DNA of 64,000 nt from Paenibacillus sp. MZ04-78.2. Its GTDB lineage: Bacteria > Bacillota > Bacilli > Paenibacillales > NBRC-103111. Position numbers and translations under genes: made by a program. The notes beneath the pieces were generated by a model, which did no database searches, was not told the origin of the DNA, and saw only the letters and a list, made by a program, of their open reading frames with translations. The stretch spans positions 1 to 64,000 of the forward strand of contig NZ_JANAVJ010000006.1 of NCBI RefSeq assembly GCF_024213375.1, in the 5' to 3' direction. Every line of letters begins with the position of its first letter. Position 1 is the first letter of the stretch. Below, piece by piece: positions 8,583 through 18,054 of the stretch.

Positions 8583-9512
8583 GTGAAGGGTGTGCTTAAG
8601 GATATTAGCCGGAATAAAGCCATGCTCATCATGGTGCTTCCCGCCACAATCTGGTTTCTTTTCTTCTCTTACCTGCCGATGGCCGGGACGATTATTGCTT
8701 TTAAAGAATACCGGTACCACCGCGACGGGTTCCTGGCCAGCATTATAAACAGCAAGTGGGTCGGGCTCAAAAACTTCGAATTTCTGTTCAGCACGAAGGA
8801 CGCTTTTCTCATTACGAAGAATACGCTGCTGTATAACACCGTATTCATCGTAATCGGCCTGGTGTTGGCCGTCGGGCTGGCGATCATCTTGGCGGAGATC
8901 GCCAACAAGAAGCTGGCCAAGCTGTATCAGACGGGGATGTTTTTGCCCTATTTCTTGTCTTGGGTTATTGTCGGGTATTTCGTATTCAGCTTCCTCAGCT
9001 TCGACAAAGGCATGATCAACCAAATCGCCAAAGCGTTCGGGCTCACCGCCACGCAGTGGTATAACGATCCGACGTATTGGCCGCTTATTTTGACGCTCGT
9101 CTTTTTGTGGAAAACGATCGGCTACAACAGTGTCGTCTATTTGGCAGCCATCATGGGGATCGACAAATCGCTGTATGAGGCGGCCATGATCGACGGAGCG
9201 AACAAATGGCAGCAGATCCGCCATATTACGGTGCCGATGCTGACGCCTCTGATTACCATTCTGACGCTGCTTGCGATCGGACGTATTTTTTATGCGGATT
9301 TCGGGCTGTTCTATCAAGTACCGCGCAATTCGGGTACGCTGTTCTCGGTTACCAACGTCATCGATACGTACGTATACCGCGGCTTGAAATTTACCGGGGA
9401 AATCGGCATGACCAGCGCGGCCGGTCTGTATCAGTCGTTCGTCGGTTTCGTGCTCGTCATTACCTCCAATGCCATTGTTCGCAGATTCAATAAAGACAAC
9501 GCATTGTATTAA
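8583..9512 (+). CDS. ABC permease, LplB type
   Basis: About 309 residues with six predicted membrane spans and the cytoplasmic EAA loop EAAMIDGANKWQQIRHITVPML that contacts the ATPase. It forms one half of the membrane channel for the preceding binding protein. GTG at 8583 is preferred: the purine-rich GAGGGGTGAT at 8569-8578 matches the full anti-Shine-Dalgarno sequence and covers the in-frame GTG 8574 and ATG 8577. Use of ATG 8577 would add only two residues. It lies directly upstream of its partner permease. Confidence 0.93.
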   Translation: MKGVLKDISRNKAMLIMVLPATIWFLFFSYLPMAGTIIAFKEYRYHRDGFLASIINSKWVGLKNFEFLFSTKDAFLITKNTLLYNTVFIVIGLVLAVGLAIILAEIANKKLAKLYQTGMFLPYFLSWVIVGYFVFSFLSFDKGMINQIAKAFGLTATQWYNDPTYWPLILTLVFLWKTIGYNSVVYLAAIMGIDKSLYEAAMIDGANKWQQIRHITVPMLTPLITILTLLAIGRIFYADFGLFYQVPRNSGTLFSVTNVIDTYVYRGLKFTGEIGMTSAAGLYQSFVGFVLVITSNAIVRRFNKDNALY

Positions 9513-9539
9513 TCCACATGGAAAAAGGAGGGGATGACC

Positions 9540-10460
9540 GTGTCTGCACGAACGATGAAACGAAGCCGGGATTTTCATCATTTGTCTCCGGTTTGGAACG
9601 TAATTTTCAACCTGATTGCCGGCATTTTGGCTATTGCGTGCGTGTTTCCTTTCGTGTTCGTTACGATCATTTCGTTTACGGACGAAGGGACGCTGGCGCG
9701 CAACGGTTACCGGATCATTCCGGAAAAATGGAGTCTGGAAGCTTACCGCTATGTGTTTAAAGCCGGGGATCAGCTGCTGCAGTCCTACGGTGTCACCATT
9801 GCCGTTACCGTAATCGGTACGTTGCTCAGTATGATTATGATTGCGCTGTTCGCGTACGCGGTCTCGCGCAGAAGCTTCAAATACCGCAATTTCTTCTCGT
9901 TTTTCGCTTTCTTTACGATGCTGTTCAACGGCGGGCTTGTCCCGACCTATATTGTCGTCACGCAGCTGCTTGGGCTGAAGGACTCCATCTGGGGGCTCAT
10001 TCTGCCGCTGGCCGTGAACGCCTTCTACATCATGATTATGCGGACGTTCTTCTCTACGAGCGTACCGGATGCCATTATCGAATCGGGAAAAATCGACGGT
10101 GCGGGCGAATTCGGGATTTTCTTCCGCCTGGTTCTGCCCTTATCGCTTCCGGGGCTCGCGACGATCGGCTTGTTCAGCACCCTCGGGTACTGGAACGACT
10201 GGTTCAACGCGCTGCTCTATATTGACAAGCCGAGCTTGGTGCCGCTGCAATCCATGCTGATGCGGATCGAGACGAGCATGCAGTTTATTTTGCAAAATAC
10301 GAGCAACCCGTCGATGGGCGTAGCCGTGCTGCAATCGCTGCCGCAGGATACGTCGCGGATGGCGATGGTCGTTCTGGCGACGGGGCCGATTGTGTTCGCG
10401 TACCCGTTCTTCCAACGGTATTTTATTCAAGGGTTGACGGTTGGTGCGGTGAAGGAATAG
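9540..10460 (+). CDS. ABC permease, LplC/YtcP type
   Basis: About 306 residues, second half of the importer channel, with membrane spans and the EAA-type loop SGKIDGAGEFGIFFRLVLPLSL. The C-terminus FQRYFIQGLTVGAVKE is characteristic of this permease branch. The site AAGGAGGGGATGACC at 9525-9539 leaves GTG at 9540 as the best start (MSARTMKRS); an in-frame ATG at 9534 lies within that site. It is 27 bp behind the first permease and ends ahead of a large palindrome that separates transport from hydrolase genes. Confidence 0.92.
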   Translation: MSARTMKRSRDFHHLSPVWNVIFNLIAGILAIACVFPFVFVTIISFTDEGTLARNGYRIIPEKWSLEAYRYVFKAGDQLLQSYGVTIAVTVIGTLLSMIMIALFAYAVSRRSFKYRNFFSFFAFFTMLFNGGLVPTYIVVTQLLGLKDSIWGLILPLAVNAFYIMIMRTFFSTSVPDAIIESGKIDGAGEFGIFFRLVLPLSLPGLATIGLFSTLGYWNDWFNALLYIDKPSLVPLQSMLMRIETSMQFILQNTSNPSMGVAVLQSLPQDTSRMAMVVLATGPIVFAYPFFQRYFIQGLTVGAVKE

Positions 10461-10502
10461 TGGTTTGTTGAAAATCAGGTATTCAGCGACGTAGGGCGGT
10501 GG

Positions 10503-10625
10503 CGGTGGGGTATCCACTTCCGGTCGCTGTGGTCCTCGGGAAATTTGGATTGGAAGCCGCTGGATAGCGGAGATTTCCCGAAGACCAAGGCGAACGCTAT
10601 CGCTCCTCCAGTGGATACCCCACCG
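10503..10625. repeat. 123-bp imperfect palindrome, REP/MITE-like
   Basis: The outer arms CGGTGGGGTATCCAC (10503-10517) and GTGGATACCCCACCG (10611-10625) are perfect 15-bp complements. Inside, GGTCCTCGGGAAAT (10531-10544) pairs with ATTTCCCGAAGACC (10573-10586), with one mismatch. At the centre CCGCT-ggat-AGCGG (10557-10570) forms a tight hairpin. The flanks carry no poly-T, so it is not an ordinary terminator. It occupies the only sizeable gap in the mannoside operon. Confidence 0.75.
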
Positions 10626-10703
10626 CGTGCTACTGTGTCGCGCGAGCCCCGATTTTCAAAAAAATTCGGTGAGTAGTAGAAAAAATGGAGGTTGACGGAC
10701 GAG

Positions 10704-12023
10704 ATGGAACAATTCAGATTACCTAAAATTCCAATTCCTGCGATGGAGCTGCCGCGGGCGGTGCAGGACGTGCTGGCGGAAGCGGAGGTCAAGCTGGCTC
10801 ATCGTCCCAAGCTGCTGCAATTGTTTAAAAATTGCTTCCCGAACACGCTGGCGACGACGACAAAACGGATGGAAGACGGAACGACGTTCGTGATTACCGG
10901 CGATATTCCGGCGATGTGGCTGCGCGATTCCGTAGAGCAAGTGATGCATTACGTGCCGCTGGCGAAGAACGACCCGGATCTGCAGCAATTGATCGCCGGA
11001 CTGATTAAACGGCACATTCAATATATCCATATCGACCCGTATGCCAACGCCTTCAACGAATCGGCGAACGATTGGCACTGGAACACGACGGACGAGACCG
11101 AAATGTCCCCGTGGGTGTGGGAACGCAAATTCGAGCTCGATTCGATCTGCTTCTCGATGCGCTTAGCTTACAAGTACTGGAAGGAAACCGAGCGGACGGA
11201 TATTTTCGATACGAACTTCAAGTCCGCGATGCGCAAAACGGTCGACCTGTGGAAAACGGAGCAGCGCCACTTCGAGCTGTCGCCGTACCGCTTCACGCGC
11301 AATAACGACATGCCGACGGATTCGCTGCGCAACAACGGGCTGGGTATGCCGGTGAACTACACGGGGATGATCTGGTCGGGCTTCCGTCCGAGCGACGACA
11401 CCTGCGATTTCCACTACAACATTCCGTCGAACATGTTCGCGGTCGTGACGCTGCGGCAGATGCGTGAGATGGCCGAATGGGTGTTCCGCGATCTGGCGTT
11501 CGTCGACGAGTTGAAGAAGCTGGAAGCGGATGTCGATCACGGCATTCAACTGTACGGCATTTACCGCCATCCGGAGTTCGGCCCGATTTACGCTTACGAA
11601 ACGGACGGCTTCGGCAACTATTGCCTGATGGACGATGCCGGAACGCCGGGACTGATGTCGATTCCGTATATCGGCTATACGACGCCGGACGACCCGATTT
11701 ATCAAAATACGAGACGGTTTGCCTTGAGCAAACAAAATCCGTTCTATTACGAGGGCAAAGTAGCCAAAGGCATCGGCAGCCCGCACACGCCGCCGGATTA
11801 TATTTGGCACATGGCGCTTTCGATGCAAGGGCTCACGGCGGTAACGAAAGAGGAGAAGCTGGAAATGCTGGCGATGCTGGAAGCGACGGACGCGGATACC
11901 GGCTTTATGCATGAAGGCTTTCATGCGGACGACCCGACCGTCTTCACGCGCAGCTGGTTTGCGTGGTCCAACAGCTTGTTCTCGCTGCTTGTATACGAAG
12001 CGATGAAGGAAGGGATTGTATGA
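10704..12023 (+). CDS. GH125 exo-alpha-1,6-mannosidase
   Basis: 439 residues with no signal peptide, so it acts in the cytoplasm. It has the features of glycoside hydrolase family 125: the N-terminal FVITGDIPAMWLRDSVEQV block, NESANDWHWNTTDETEMSPWVWERKFELDS, and the C-terminal FTRSWFAWSNSLFSLLV. Characterised members are inverting, metal-independent (alpha/alpha)6-barrel enzymes that remove non-reducing alpha-1,6-mannose, for example from N-glycan or yeast mannan fragments. ATG 10704 is chosen because GGAGG at 10686-10690 gives workable spacing, whereas the in-frame TTG at 10692 touches the site. Its stop overlaps the next start by four bases (ATGA), so the two are co-translated. Confidence 0.9.
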   Translation: MEQFRLPKIPIPAMELPRAVQDVLAEAEVKLAHRPKLLQLFKNCFPNTLATTTKRMEDGTTFVITGDIPAMWLRDSVEQVMHYVPLAKNDPDLQQLIAGLIKRHIQYIHIDPYANAFNESANDWHWNTTDETEMSPWVWERKFELDSICFSMRLAYKYWKETERTDIFDTNFKSAMRKTVDLWKTEQRHFELSPYRFTRNNDMPTDSLRNNGLGMPVNYTGMIWSGFRPSDDTCDFHYNIPSNMFAVVTLRQMREMAEWVFRDLAFVDELKKLEADVDHGIQLYGIYRHPEFGPIYAYETDGFGNYCLMDDAGTPGLMSIPYIGYTTPDDPIYQNTRRFALSKQNPFYYEGKVAKGIGSPHTPPDYIWHMALSMQGLTAVTKEEKLEMLAMLEATDADTGFMHEGFHADDPTVFTRSWFAWSNSLFSLLVYEAMKEGIV

Positions 12024-15000
12024 TACGGCCGATCGTCATTTTCTACGATCCGGGCTTTCCGCTCGGCGAAGGGATGCAGATCGATGCTGGATTGCTGCAG
12101 GGTGTGGGGCAGGTCGTCCCGGCGGACCGCTTGGCGGAGGCGCTAAGCTCCGCCGAAGGCGGCTGCTTCGTCAACCTGCATGCGCCGTATTTTCCGAAAG
12201 CCGCTTGGTCCGCGATTCTCGGCTTTCTCCGGCAGGGCGGCGGGCTCATTAGCGTCGGAGGCGCGCCGTTCAAGCACCCGGTCCGGGCGGAGAACGGAAG
12301 CTGGCATGTGGAAGCCGAGCAAACCGCCTATCATCAGCAGCTTCATATTCATGAAGCGCTCCGGGTCGATGCGGCTCCAGTGGTGAAGCTGGCAGCCACA
12401 GCCGACATTCCGCTGCTGGCCGGCAAGGAAGCGCTGCTCACGATAGCGGATACGTGGAACCTGGTGCCGCATGTGACGAAGAGCAGCGATTTGCCGCATC
12501 AGATGGGCTCTGCCGGACCGATGGACACGCATATTTATCCGCTGCTGAAAGGCATCTCGGCCGAAGGCCGCGAGGTGGCCGCGCCGGTCGTGCTCTGGGA
12601 GCAAACGAAAGGCCCCTTCACCGGAAGCCGCTGGCTGTTCGTCCATTTGCCGCTGACTGCGGCATTCTGGAACGAGGGCGGGGCCGAAGCGCTGAAGGAG
12701 TGGGTCGCGTTTTGCGCCAAAGGTGTGACCGAGCTGTGGATCAAGCCGAATTACGCTTCGTACGAGCCGGGCGAGCGGGCGATGCTTACGCTGCAAACGC
12801 AGCGGATCGGGCGCGGGAACGGGTCGGGCGACGGGGCTTGGAAATTCTCGGTTTCCCTGGAGCACGAGGCAGGGCAAGCTTCCTGGAAGCACCGCTTCGA
12901 AGCGGATGTCACGGAGGAGCTGAATATTCACCGCATTTCCGTCCCGCTTGACATTCAGAGCGGATTTTACCATATCGTCTGTCAGGCGCAAGCGCCGGAC
13001 GGGGAGACGCGCATCCTGCGTCAAGGCTTCTGGGGCTTCGACGCCAAGCTGCTTGCCGAGGGTGCGCCGGTCAGCTGCGACCGGGATTATTTTGTCAAGG
13101 ACGGACGTCCGTTCCCGGTCGTCGGGATGACGTACATGACATCGGATGTGGCGCGTAAGTTTTTGTTCCTGCCGAATGCGGCTGTATGGGACCGCGACAT
13201 GGCACAGATGAGGAAGGCCGGGATCAACTGGATTCGGACCGGCATCTGGACGGCATACCGCAACATCATGCAGGTCGACGGGCACGCTTCGGAAGAGGTG
13301 CTGCGCTCGATCGACGCCTTCCTGCTTACGGCGAAGAAGCATGATTTGCAGATCACCTTCACGTTCTTTTCGTTTACGCCGGAGCCTTGGGAAGGCCTCA
13401 ATCCTTACCTCGACCCGCGCAGCGTGGAAGCGCAGAAACGGTTTGTGCGTTCGATCGTCTCGCGGCATCGGGACACGAAGCATGTCGACTGGGATCTGAT
13501 CAACGAGCCGTCGATGTTCGATCCGCCGCAGATTTTCTCCGACGGCCCGCGGTCGTGCCGCGATCCGTTCGAGCTGGCGGCTTACCGCGAATGGCTGAAG
13601 CAGCGGCACGGATCGATCGGCCTGCTGCAGGAGCGCTGGAACATGTCGACGGAGCAGCTTCCGGACTTTGAAGCGGCTGTGCCACCGGAGCCGGAAGAGA
13701 TCAACTTCAACGTGCAGGATATGCACCAAGGGAAAAAAGGTACCCGCTGGCTCGACTACGCGTTGTTCTCGATGGAGATGCACAACCGGTGGGCGAAGCA
13801 GCTCTACGATACGATCAAGGACGTTTGCCCCGATCATATGGTCGTCGTCGGACAGGACGAAGCCTTGGGCGCGCAGCGTCCGTCGCCGTTCTTCTATGCA
13901 GAGGCGTCGGATTACACGACCGTTCACTCGTGGTGGTTGAACGATCATCTGGTCTGGGACGGCATCTTCGCGAAGACGCCGGATAAGCCGAATCTCGTGC
14001 AGGAGACCGGCATCATGTACGTGGAGACGCCGGACGGACGGGCGAAGCGCTCGGAGACGGAGCTGCGCGGCATCCTGGAGCGCAAATACGCTTATGCTTT
14101 CTCGACCGGCGGCGCGGGGGCGGTTCATTGGATTTGGAACACCAATTTCTATATGGACAATGCCAACGAATCGCATATCGGGGCGCTGCGGGCGGACGGG
14201 ACGGAGAAGCCGGAAGCGGACGTTTCCTACGACTTCGGCCGCTTTATGGAAGAGATCCGGGATTTGTTCCAAGGCCGCAAGCTGGAGGAGGTCGCCGTTG
14301 TCTTCCCGTATTCCAACGACTTTTCCAACCGGAAATTGGCGTTCGATGCGACGACCCGCCTGACGCGGGTGCTGTCCTACGAGCTGAAAGTTCCTTTCCG
14401 CGGAGTCGGGGAATACCATCTGGATTCACTCGCAGAAGTACCGGCGAAGCTGATCATCCTGCCGAGCGCACATAATATCGATAGCGAAGCATTTGCGAAA
14501 TTGATCGAAATCGTACGGGCTACCGGAGCGACGCTGCTTGTCACCGGTCCTCTCGGGCTGGATGCCTACTGGCAGCCGGCAGAGCGTCTCAAGGAGGCGG
14601 TCGGTTCCTACCGTCCGGCCAACGTGCGGCGCGAAGAAATACTGGAGCTCGACGGCCGCTTGCTGCCCGTCTCGTTCGGACAGCGCCGGATCGCCGAGGT
14701 GGCGAAGGAAGTCCGGACGGACGAAGTCGCCGAGGCGAGAGCCGACAAGCTGATCGACGTTCCGCTCGGTTCGGGGCGGCTCCTCTGGTGCCCGCTGCCG
14801 ATCGAATTGAACGAGCGTGCCGAGCCGCTCGCGATGCTGTACCAGCACGCATTGACAGTGGCGGGCTTCCGCGCGGAGCTGGAATGGCTTCGCGGCGGAG
14901 GATTCCCGGGCGTGTACGGACGGAAGCTCGCTTTCCAAGACGGCGCACTGTTCGTCTTCGTGTCCGAATTCGCCCTTGATACCGATGTGGAAGTGAAGGA

Positions 15001-15133
15001 CCCGGCCACGGGCCGCCGGTATTCGTTTGTGCTGGAGAAAGAGCGTTCGGTGCTGTTCGCGGTCGACCAGGAAGGCCGCTTGAAGTCCGTGTACCGGCCG
15101 AAGGAAGTTCATATCCAAGTGACCGGAGAGTAA
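12020..15133 (+). CDS. Large clan GH-A glycosidase with flanking amidotransferase-like domains
   Basis: 1037 residues, cytoplasmic, start overlapping the GH125 stop (ATGA). The centre is a TIM barrel of clan GH-A: the acid/base is probably E496 in DWDLINEPSMF and the nucleophile E662 in PNLVQETGIMY, about 166 residues apart as in retaining beta-glycosidases. Residues ~1-110 look like a Rossmann-type domain, and ~800-870 (KLIILPSAHNI ... GATLLVTGPLGLDAYW) like the glutamine-amidotransferase-fold trimerisation domain of GH42 enzymes. The family could be GH5-, GH42- or GH164-like. Between two mannosidases, a beta-mannosidase acting on the core beta-mannose is attractive, but beta-galactosidase cannot be excluded. 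Confidence 0.8.
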   Translation: MIRPIVIFYDPGFPLGEGMQIDAGLLQGVGQVVPADRLAEALSSAEGGCFVNLHAPYFPKAAWSAILGFLRQGGGLISVGGAPFKHPVRAENGSWHVEAEQTAYHQQLHIHEALRVDAAPVVKLAATADIPLLAGKEALLTIADTWNLVPHVTKSSDLPHQMGSAGPMDTHIYPLLKGISAEGREVAAPVVLWEQTKGPFTGSRWLFVHLPLTAAFWNEGGAEALKEWVAFCAKGVTELWIKPNYASYEPGERAMLTLQTQRIGRGNGSGDGAWKFSVSLEHEAGQASWKHRFEADVTEELNIHRISVPLDIQSGFYHIVCQAQAPDGETRILRQGFWGFDAKLLAEGAPVSCDRDYFVKDGRPFPVVGMTYMTSDVARKFLFLPNAAVWDRDMAQMRKAGINWIRTGIWTAYRNIMQVDGHASEEVLRSIDAFLLTAKKHDLQITFTFFSFTPEPWEGLNPYLDPRSVEAQKRFVRSIVSRHRDTKHVDWDLINEPSMFDPPQIFSDGPRSCRDPFELAAYREWLKQRHGSIGLLQERWNMSTEQLPDFEAAVPPEPEEINFNVQDMHQGKKGTRWLDYALFSMEMHNRWAKQLYDTIKDVCPDHMVVVGQDEALGAQRPSPFFYAEASDYTTVHSWWLNDHLVWDGIFAKTPDKPNLVQETGIMYVETPDGRAKRSETELRGILERKYAYAFSTGGAGAVHWIWNTNFYMDNANESHIGALRADGTEKPEADVSYDFGRFMEEIRDLFQGRKLEEVAVVFPYSNDFSNRKLAFDATTRLTRVLSYELKVPFRGVGEYHLDSLAEVPAKLIILPSAHNIDSEAFAKLIEIVRATGATLLVTGPLGLDAYWQPAERLKEAVGSYRPANVRREEILELDGRLLPVSFGQRRIAEVAKEVRTDEVAEARADKLIDVPLGSGRLLWCPLPIELNERAEPLAMLYQHALTVAGFRAELEWLRGGGFPGVYGRKLAFQDGALFVFVSEFALDTDVEVKDPATGRRYSFVLEKERSVLFAVDQEGRLKSVYRPKEVHIQVTGE

Positions 15134-15156
15134 TCCGGGGGGAGGCGTCACAAGCC

Positions 15157-17892
15157 ATGAGCAAAAAAAGAACCGCGCATATCATTTCCCATACGCACTG
15201 GGACCGGGAATGGTATTTGCCCTACGAAAAGCATCATATGCTGCTGATCCAACTGATGGACACGCTGCTTCATACGCTTGAGCGCGATCCGGAGTTCAAG
15301 AGCTTTTATCTGGACGGCCAGACGATTATTTTGGAAGACTATCTCCAGGTTCGCCCGGAAAAGAAGGAGCAGCTTGAAGCGTTCATCCGGGAAGGCCGCA
15401 TTCATATCGGACCTTGGTATATTTTGCAGGACGCGTTCCTGACGAGCAGCGAAGCGAACCTGCGCAACCTGCTGATCGGGCATCAGGACGCAGCGCGGTA
15501 CGGGACGATCACCAAGGTCGGATATTTCCCCGACACGTTCGGCAATATGGGGCAGGCGCCGCAAATTTTGCGCCAGGCCGGTATCGACAACGCAATGTTC
15601 GGCCGCGGCGTCAAGCCGACGGGCTTCAATAATACCGTGTCCGATTCGGACTACGAATCGTCGTTCTCCGAGCTGCTCTGGGAAGGCCCGGACGGCTCGC
15701 GGGTGCTTGGCATTTTGTTCGCGAACTGGTATTGCAACGGAATGGAAGTTCCGACGGACGAGAAGGAAGCGAAGGAGTATTGGGAGCGGAAGCTCGCAGA
15801 TGCCGAGAAATACGCTTCCACCGGCGAGCTGCTGTTCATGAACGGCTGCGACCACCAGCCGATCCAGCAGGACTTGTCCGAGGCGATCCGCACGGCGCGA
15901 AAGCTGTTCCCGGACACCGACTTCGTCCACTCGAACGTGGCGGATTATTTGCAGGCCATGAACCGGTCCTTGGACCGGGAGCTGTCCGTGGTGAAGGGCG
16001 AGCTGCGCAGCCAGCGCACGGACGGATGGTCGACGCTGGTCAATACCGCGTCCGCCCGCATTTACTTGAAGCAGATGAACCAGCAGGGGCAAGCGATGCT
16101 GGAGAAAGTGGCCGAGCCGCTGGCGTCCTTCGCGCACTTGCTGGGCAAGGAGTATCCGCACCACTTGTTCACATACGCTTGGAAAACGCTGATGCAGAAC
16201 CACCCGCACGACAGCATCTGCGGCTGCAGCGTGGACGAGGTGCACCGCGAGATGGTGACCCGCTTCGACAAAAGCCGCCATGTGGCCGAGACGATCGTCG
16301 ACGACAGCAAGCGCGTCATTGCGGAAGCGGTCGATACGTCCGTCTTTGTCCGCATGGGCGCGGAGGCGCGTCCGCTCGTCGTCTTCAATACGGCGGGCTG
16401 GGATCGGACCGGAGTCATCACCGTGGAGCTGGACGCCGAGCGTCTATACTTCCGCGACGGCTTCCCGCTGGACGAGATGAGCCGCCGCATGCAGGCGCTC
16501 GACGTCTCCGGCCGCACGCTGGTCGACGCGGAAGGCCGCGCCGTGCCGTTCACGATGCAGGACCTGGGCCTGCAGTTCGGCTACGACCTGCCGGACGACA
16601 AGTTCCGTCAGCCGTATATGTGCCGCAGGGTGAGCCTCACCTTCGAGGCGCAGAACGTGCCTGCGCTTGGCCTTGCCACGTACGCGTGGCTTAAGCCGGC
16701 CGACCGGGCTTCGTCCCCGGCTGCCGACGCCGCTTCGCTACTGAACGGCGACCGTGTGATGGAGAACGGCCTGCTTCGCGTCGAGATCGCGGAGGATGGT
16801 TCCCTCACCGTGACGGACAAGCAAACGGGCCGCGCGTTCCGCGATTTGGGCGTGTACGAGAATACCGGCGATATCGGCAACGAGTACATGTATAAGCAGC
16901 CGAACGGCGAGACGACGCTGACGACGAAAGGGCTGAAGGCGGACATCCGCGTCGTCGAGGATACGCCGTACCGTGCGACGGTGGAAATCGTGCACGAATG
17001 GTCGGTTCCGGCTTCGGGCGATGCCGTGTTCGAGCAGGAGAAGCGGGAGCTGGTTTACTTCCCGCACCGCAAGGGGCAACGCGTCAAGGACATGGTGCCG
17101 CTCGCGATCCGCACGCAGGTCAGTCTGAGCCGCAGCGGCCGCGGCGTCGAGCTGCAGGCGTCCTTCAACAATCAGGCGAAGGATCACCGACTGCGCGCGC
17201 TCTTCCCGACCGACGTGGAGACGGCGGTACACCGCGCCGATTCGATCTTCGAGATTGCGACGCGGGACAACGAGCCGGCGGCCGAGTGGGAAAATCCGAG
17301 CAATGCGCAGCACCAGCAAGCGTTCGTCGACGTAAGCGGAGCAGGGGCGGGCCTCACGATTGCCAACCTCGGGCTTCAGGAGTACGAAGTGCTGCGGGAC
17401 GGACGGAATACGATTGCCGTCACGCTGCTTCGATCCGTCAGCGAGCTGGGCGACTGGGGCTTGTTCCCGACGCCGGAGGCGCAATGTCTCGGCGAGCAGA
17501 CGGTTCGGCTGGAGATTATTCCGCATAGCGGCGACGGTTCGGCTTCGGGCGCTTTTGCCGAGGCGTACCTGTTCCAGGTTCCGTGGACGGCTTGCCAAAC
17601 CGGTGTGCACGGCGGCTCGATCGCTTCGGGCTATGCTCCGTACCGCTGGGAGGGCGACGCACTTGCGTTCTCGTCCATGAAAGTGAGCGAGGCTTCCGGC
17701 GATCTCATGCTGAGATGGTTCAACATGGAAGCGGCCGGAACGGAGCTGGGGCTACATTCGGCCCGCGGCGCGGAATCGGTCTACAAAAGCAACGTCTTGG
17801 AAGAAGCGGGTTCGCTCGTTTCGGAGGGCCCGAGCTTGTCTTTGCCGGTCGGTCCTTACGAGATTGTCACGCTGGGCGTTAAGCGCAAATAA
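15157..17892 (+). CDS. GH38 alpha-mannosidase
   Basis: 911 residues, no signal peptide. The N-terminal catalytic domain opens with HIISHTHWDREWYLPYE; H14 and D16 correspond to the zinc ligands of GH38 enzymes. D126 in GYFPDTFGNMGQAPQIL is the expected zinc-binding nucleophile, and NHPHDSICGCSVDEVHREM supplies the other conserved histidine. The middle three-helix bundle and C-terminal beta domains (ending LPVGPYEIVTLGVKRK) fit the family length. It is a retaining enzyme trimming alpha-1,2/1,3/1,6-linked mannose, complementing the GH125 enzyme. It sits 23 bp after the GH-A gene and is the last gene of the operon, followed by a strong terminator. Confidence 0.93.
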   Translation: MSKKRTAHIISHTHWDREWYLPYEKHHMLLIQLMDTLLHTLERDPEFKSFYLDGQTIILEDYLQVRPEKKEQLEAFIREGRIHIGPWYILQDAFLTSSEANLRNLLIGHQDAARYGTITKVGYFPDTFGNMGQAPQILRQAGIDNAMFGRGVKPTGFNNTVSDSDYESSFSELLWEGPDGSRVLGILFANWYCNGMEVPTDEKEAKEYWERKLADAEKYASTGELLFMNGCDHQPIQQDLSEAIRTARKLFPDTDFVHSNVADYLQAMNRSLDRELSVVKGELRSQRTDGWSTLVNTASARIYLKQMNQQGQAMLEKVAEPLASFAHLLGKEYPHHLFTYAWKTLMQNHPHDSICGCSVDEVHREMVTRFDKSRHVAETIVDDSKRVIAEAVDTSVFVRMGAEARPLVVFNTAGWDRTGVITVELDAERLYFRDGFPLDEMSRRMQALDVSGRTLVDAEGRAVPFTMQDLGLQFGYDLPDDKFRQPYMCRRVSLTFEAQNVPALGLATYAWLKPADRASSPAADAASLLNGDRVMENGLLRVEIAEDGSLTVTDKQTGRAFRDLGVYENTGDIGNEYMYKQPNGETTLTTKGLKADIRVVEDTPYRATVEIVHEWSVPASGDAVFEQEKRELVYFPHRKGQRVKDMVPLAIRTQVSLSRSGRGVELQASFNNQAKDHRLRALFPTDVETAVHRADSIFEIATRDNEPAAEWENPSNAQHQQAFVDVSGAGAGLTIANLGLQEYEVLRDGRNTIAVTLLRSVSELGDWGLFPTPEAQCLGEQTVRLEIIPHSGDGSASGAFAEAYLFQVPWTACQTGVHGGSIASGYAPYRWEGDALAFSSMKVSEASGDLMLRWFNMEAAGTELGLHSARGAESVYKSNVLEEAGSLVSEGPSLSLPVGPYEIVTLGVKRK

Positions 17893-17907
17893 GATAACTG
17901 CTGCAGG

Positions 17908-17946
17908 GCAGCCTAAATCTCGAATCGGGGGTTAGGCTGCTTTTTT
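17908..17946 (+). terminator. Terminator of the mannoside operon
   Basis: GCAGCCTAA (17908-17916) pairs perfectly with TTAGGCTGC (17932-17940), followed by TTTTTT. Confidence 0.85.
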
Positions 17947-17996
17947 GCGTCTGTGAAAAAAGTGCGGAAGCTTTTCTACTTTTCCAAAAAAGACAC

Positions 17997-18023
17997 TTGA
18001 AGTACACATCAGGTACTTATAAT
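17997..18023 (+). promoter_or_regulatory. Promoter of the orphan sigma-like gene
   Basis: TTGAAG (17997-18002) and a perfect TATAAT (18018-18023) with a 15-bp spacer. The -10 overlaps an in-frame ATG at 18022, which therefore cannot be the start codon of the gene that follows. The short spacer makes the -35 uncertain. Confidence 0.5.
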
Positions 18024-18054
18024 GAAAAAGATGATGAGAACGGAGGCAAAAAGC

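Noticed and set aside
16998-17528. Alternative plus-strand frame inside the GH38 gene
   Set aside because: Arg/Gly/Ala-rich shadow of the mannosidase gene with no start signals.
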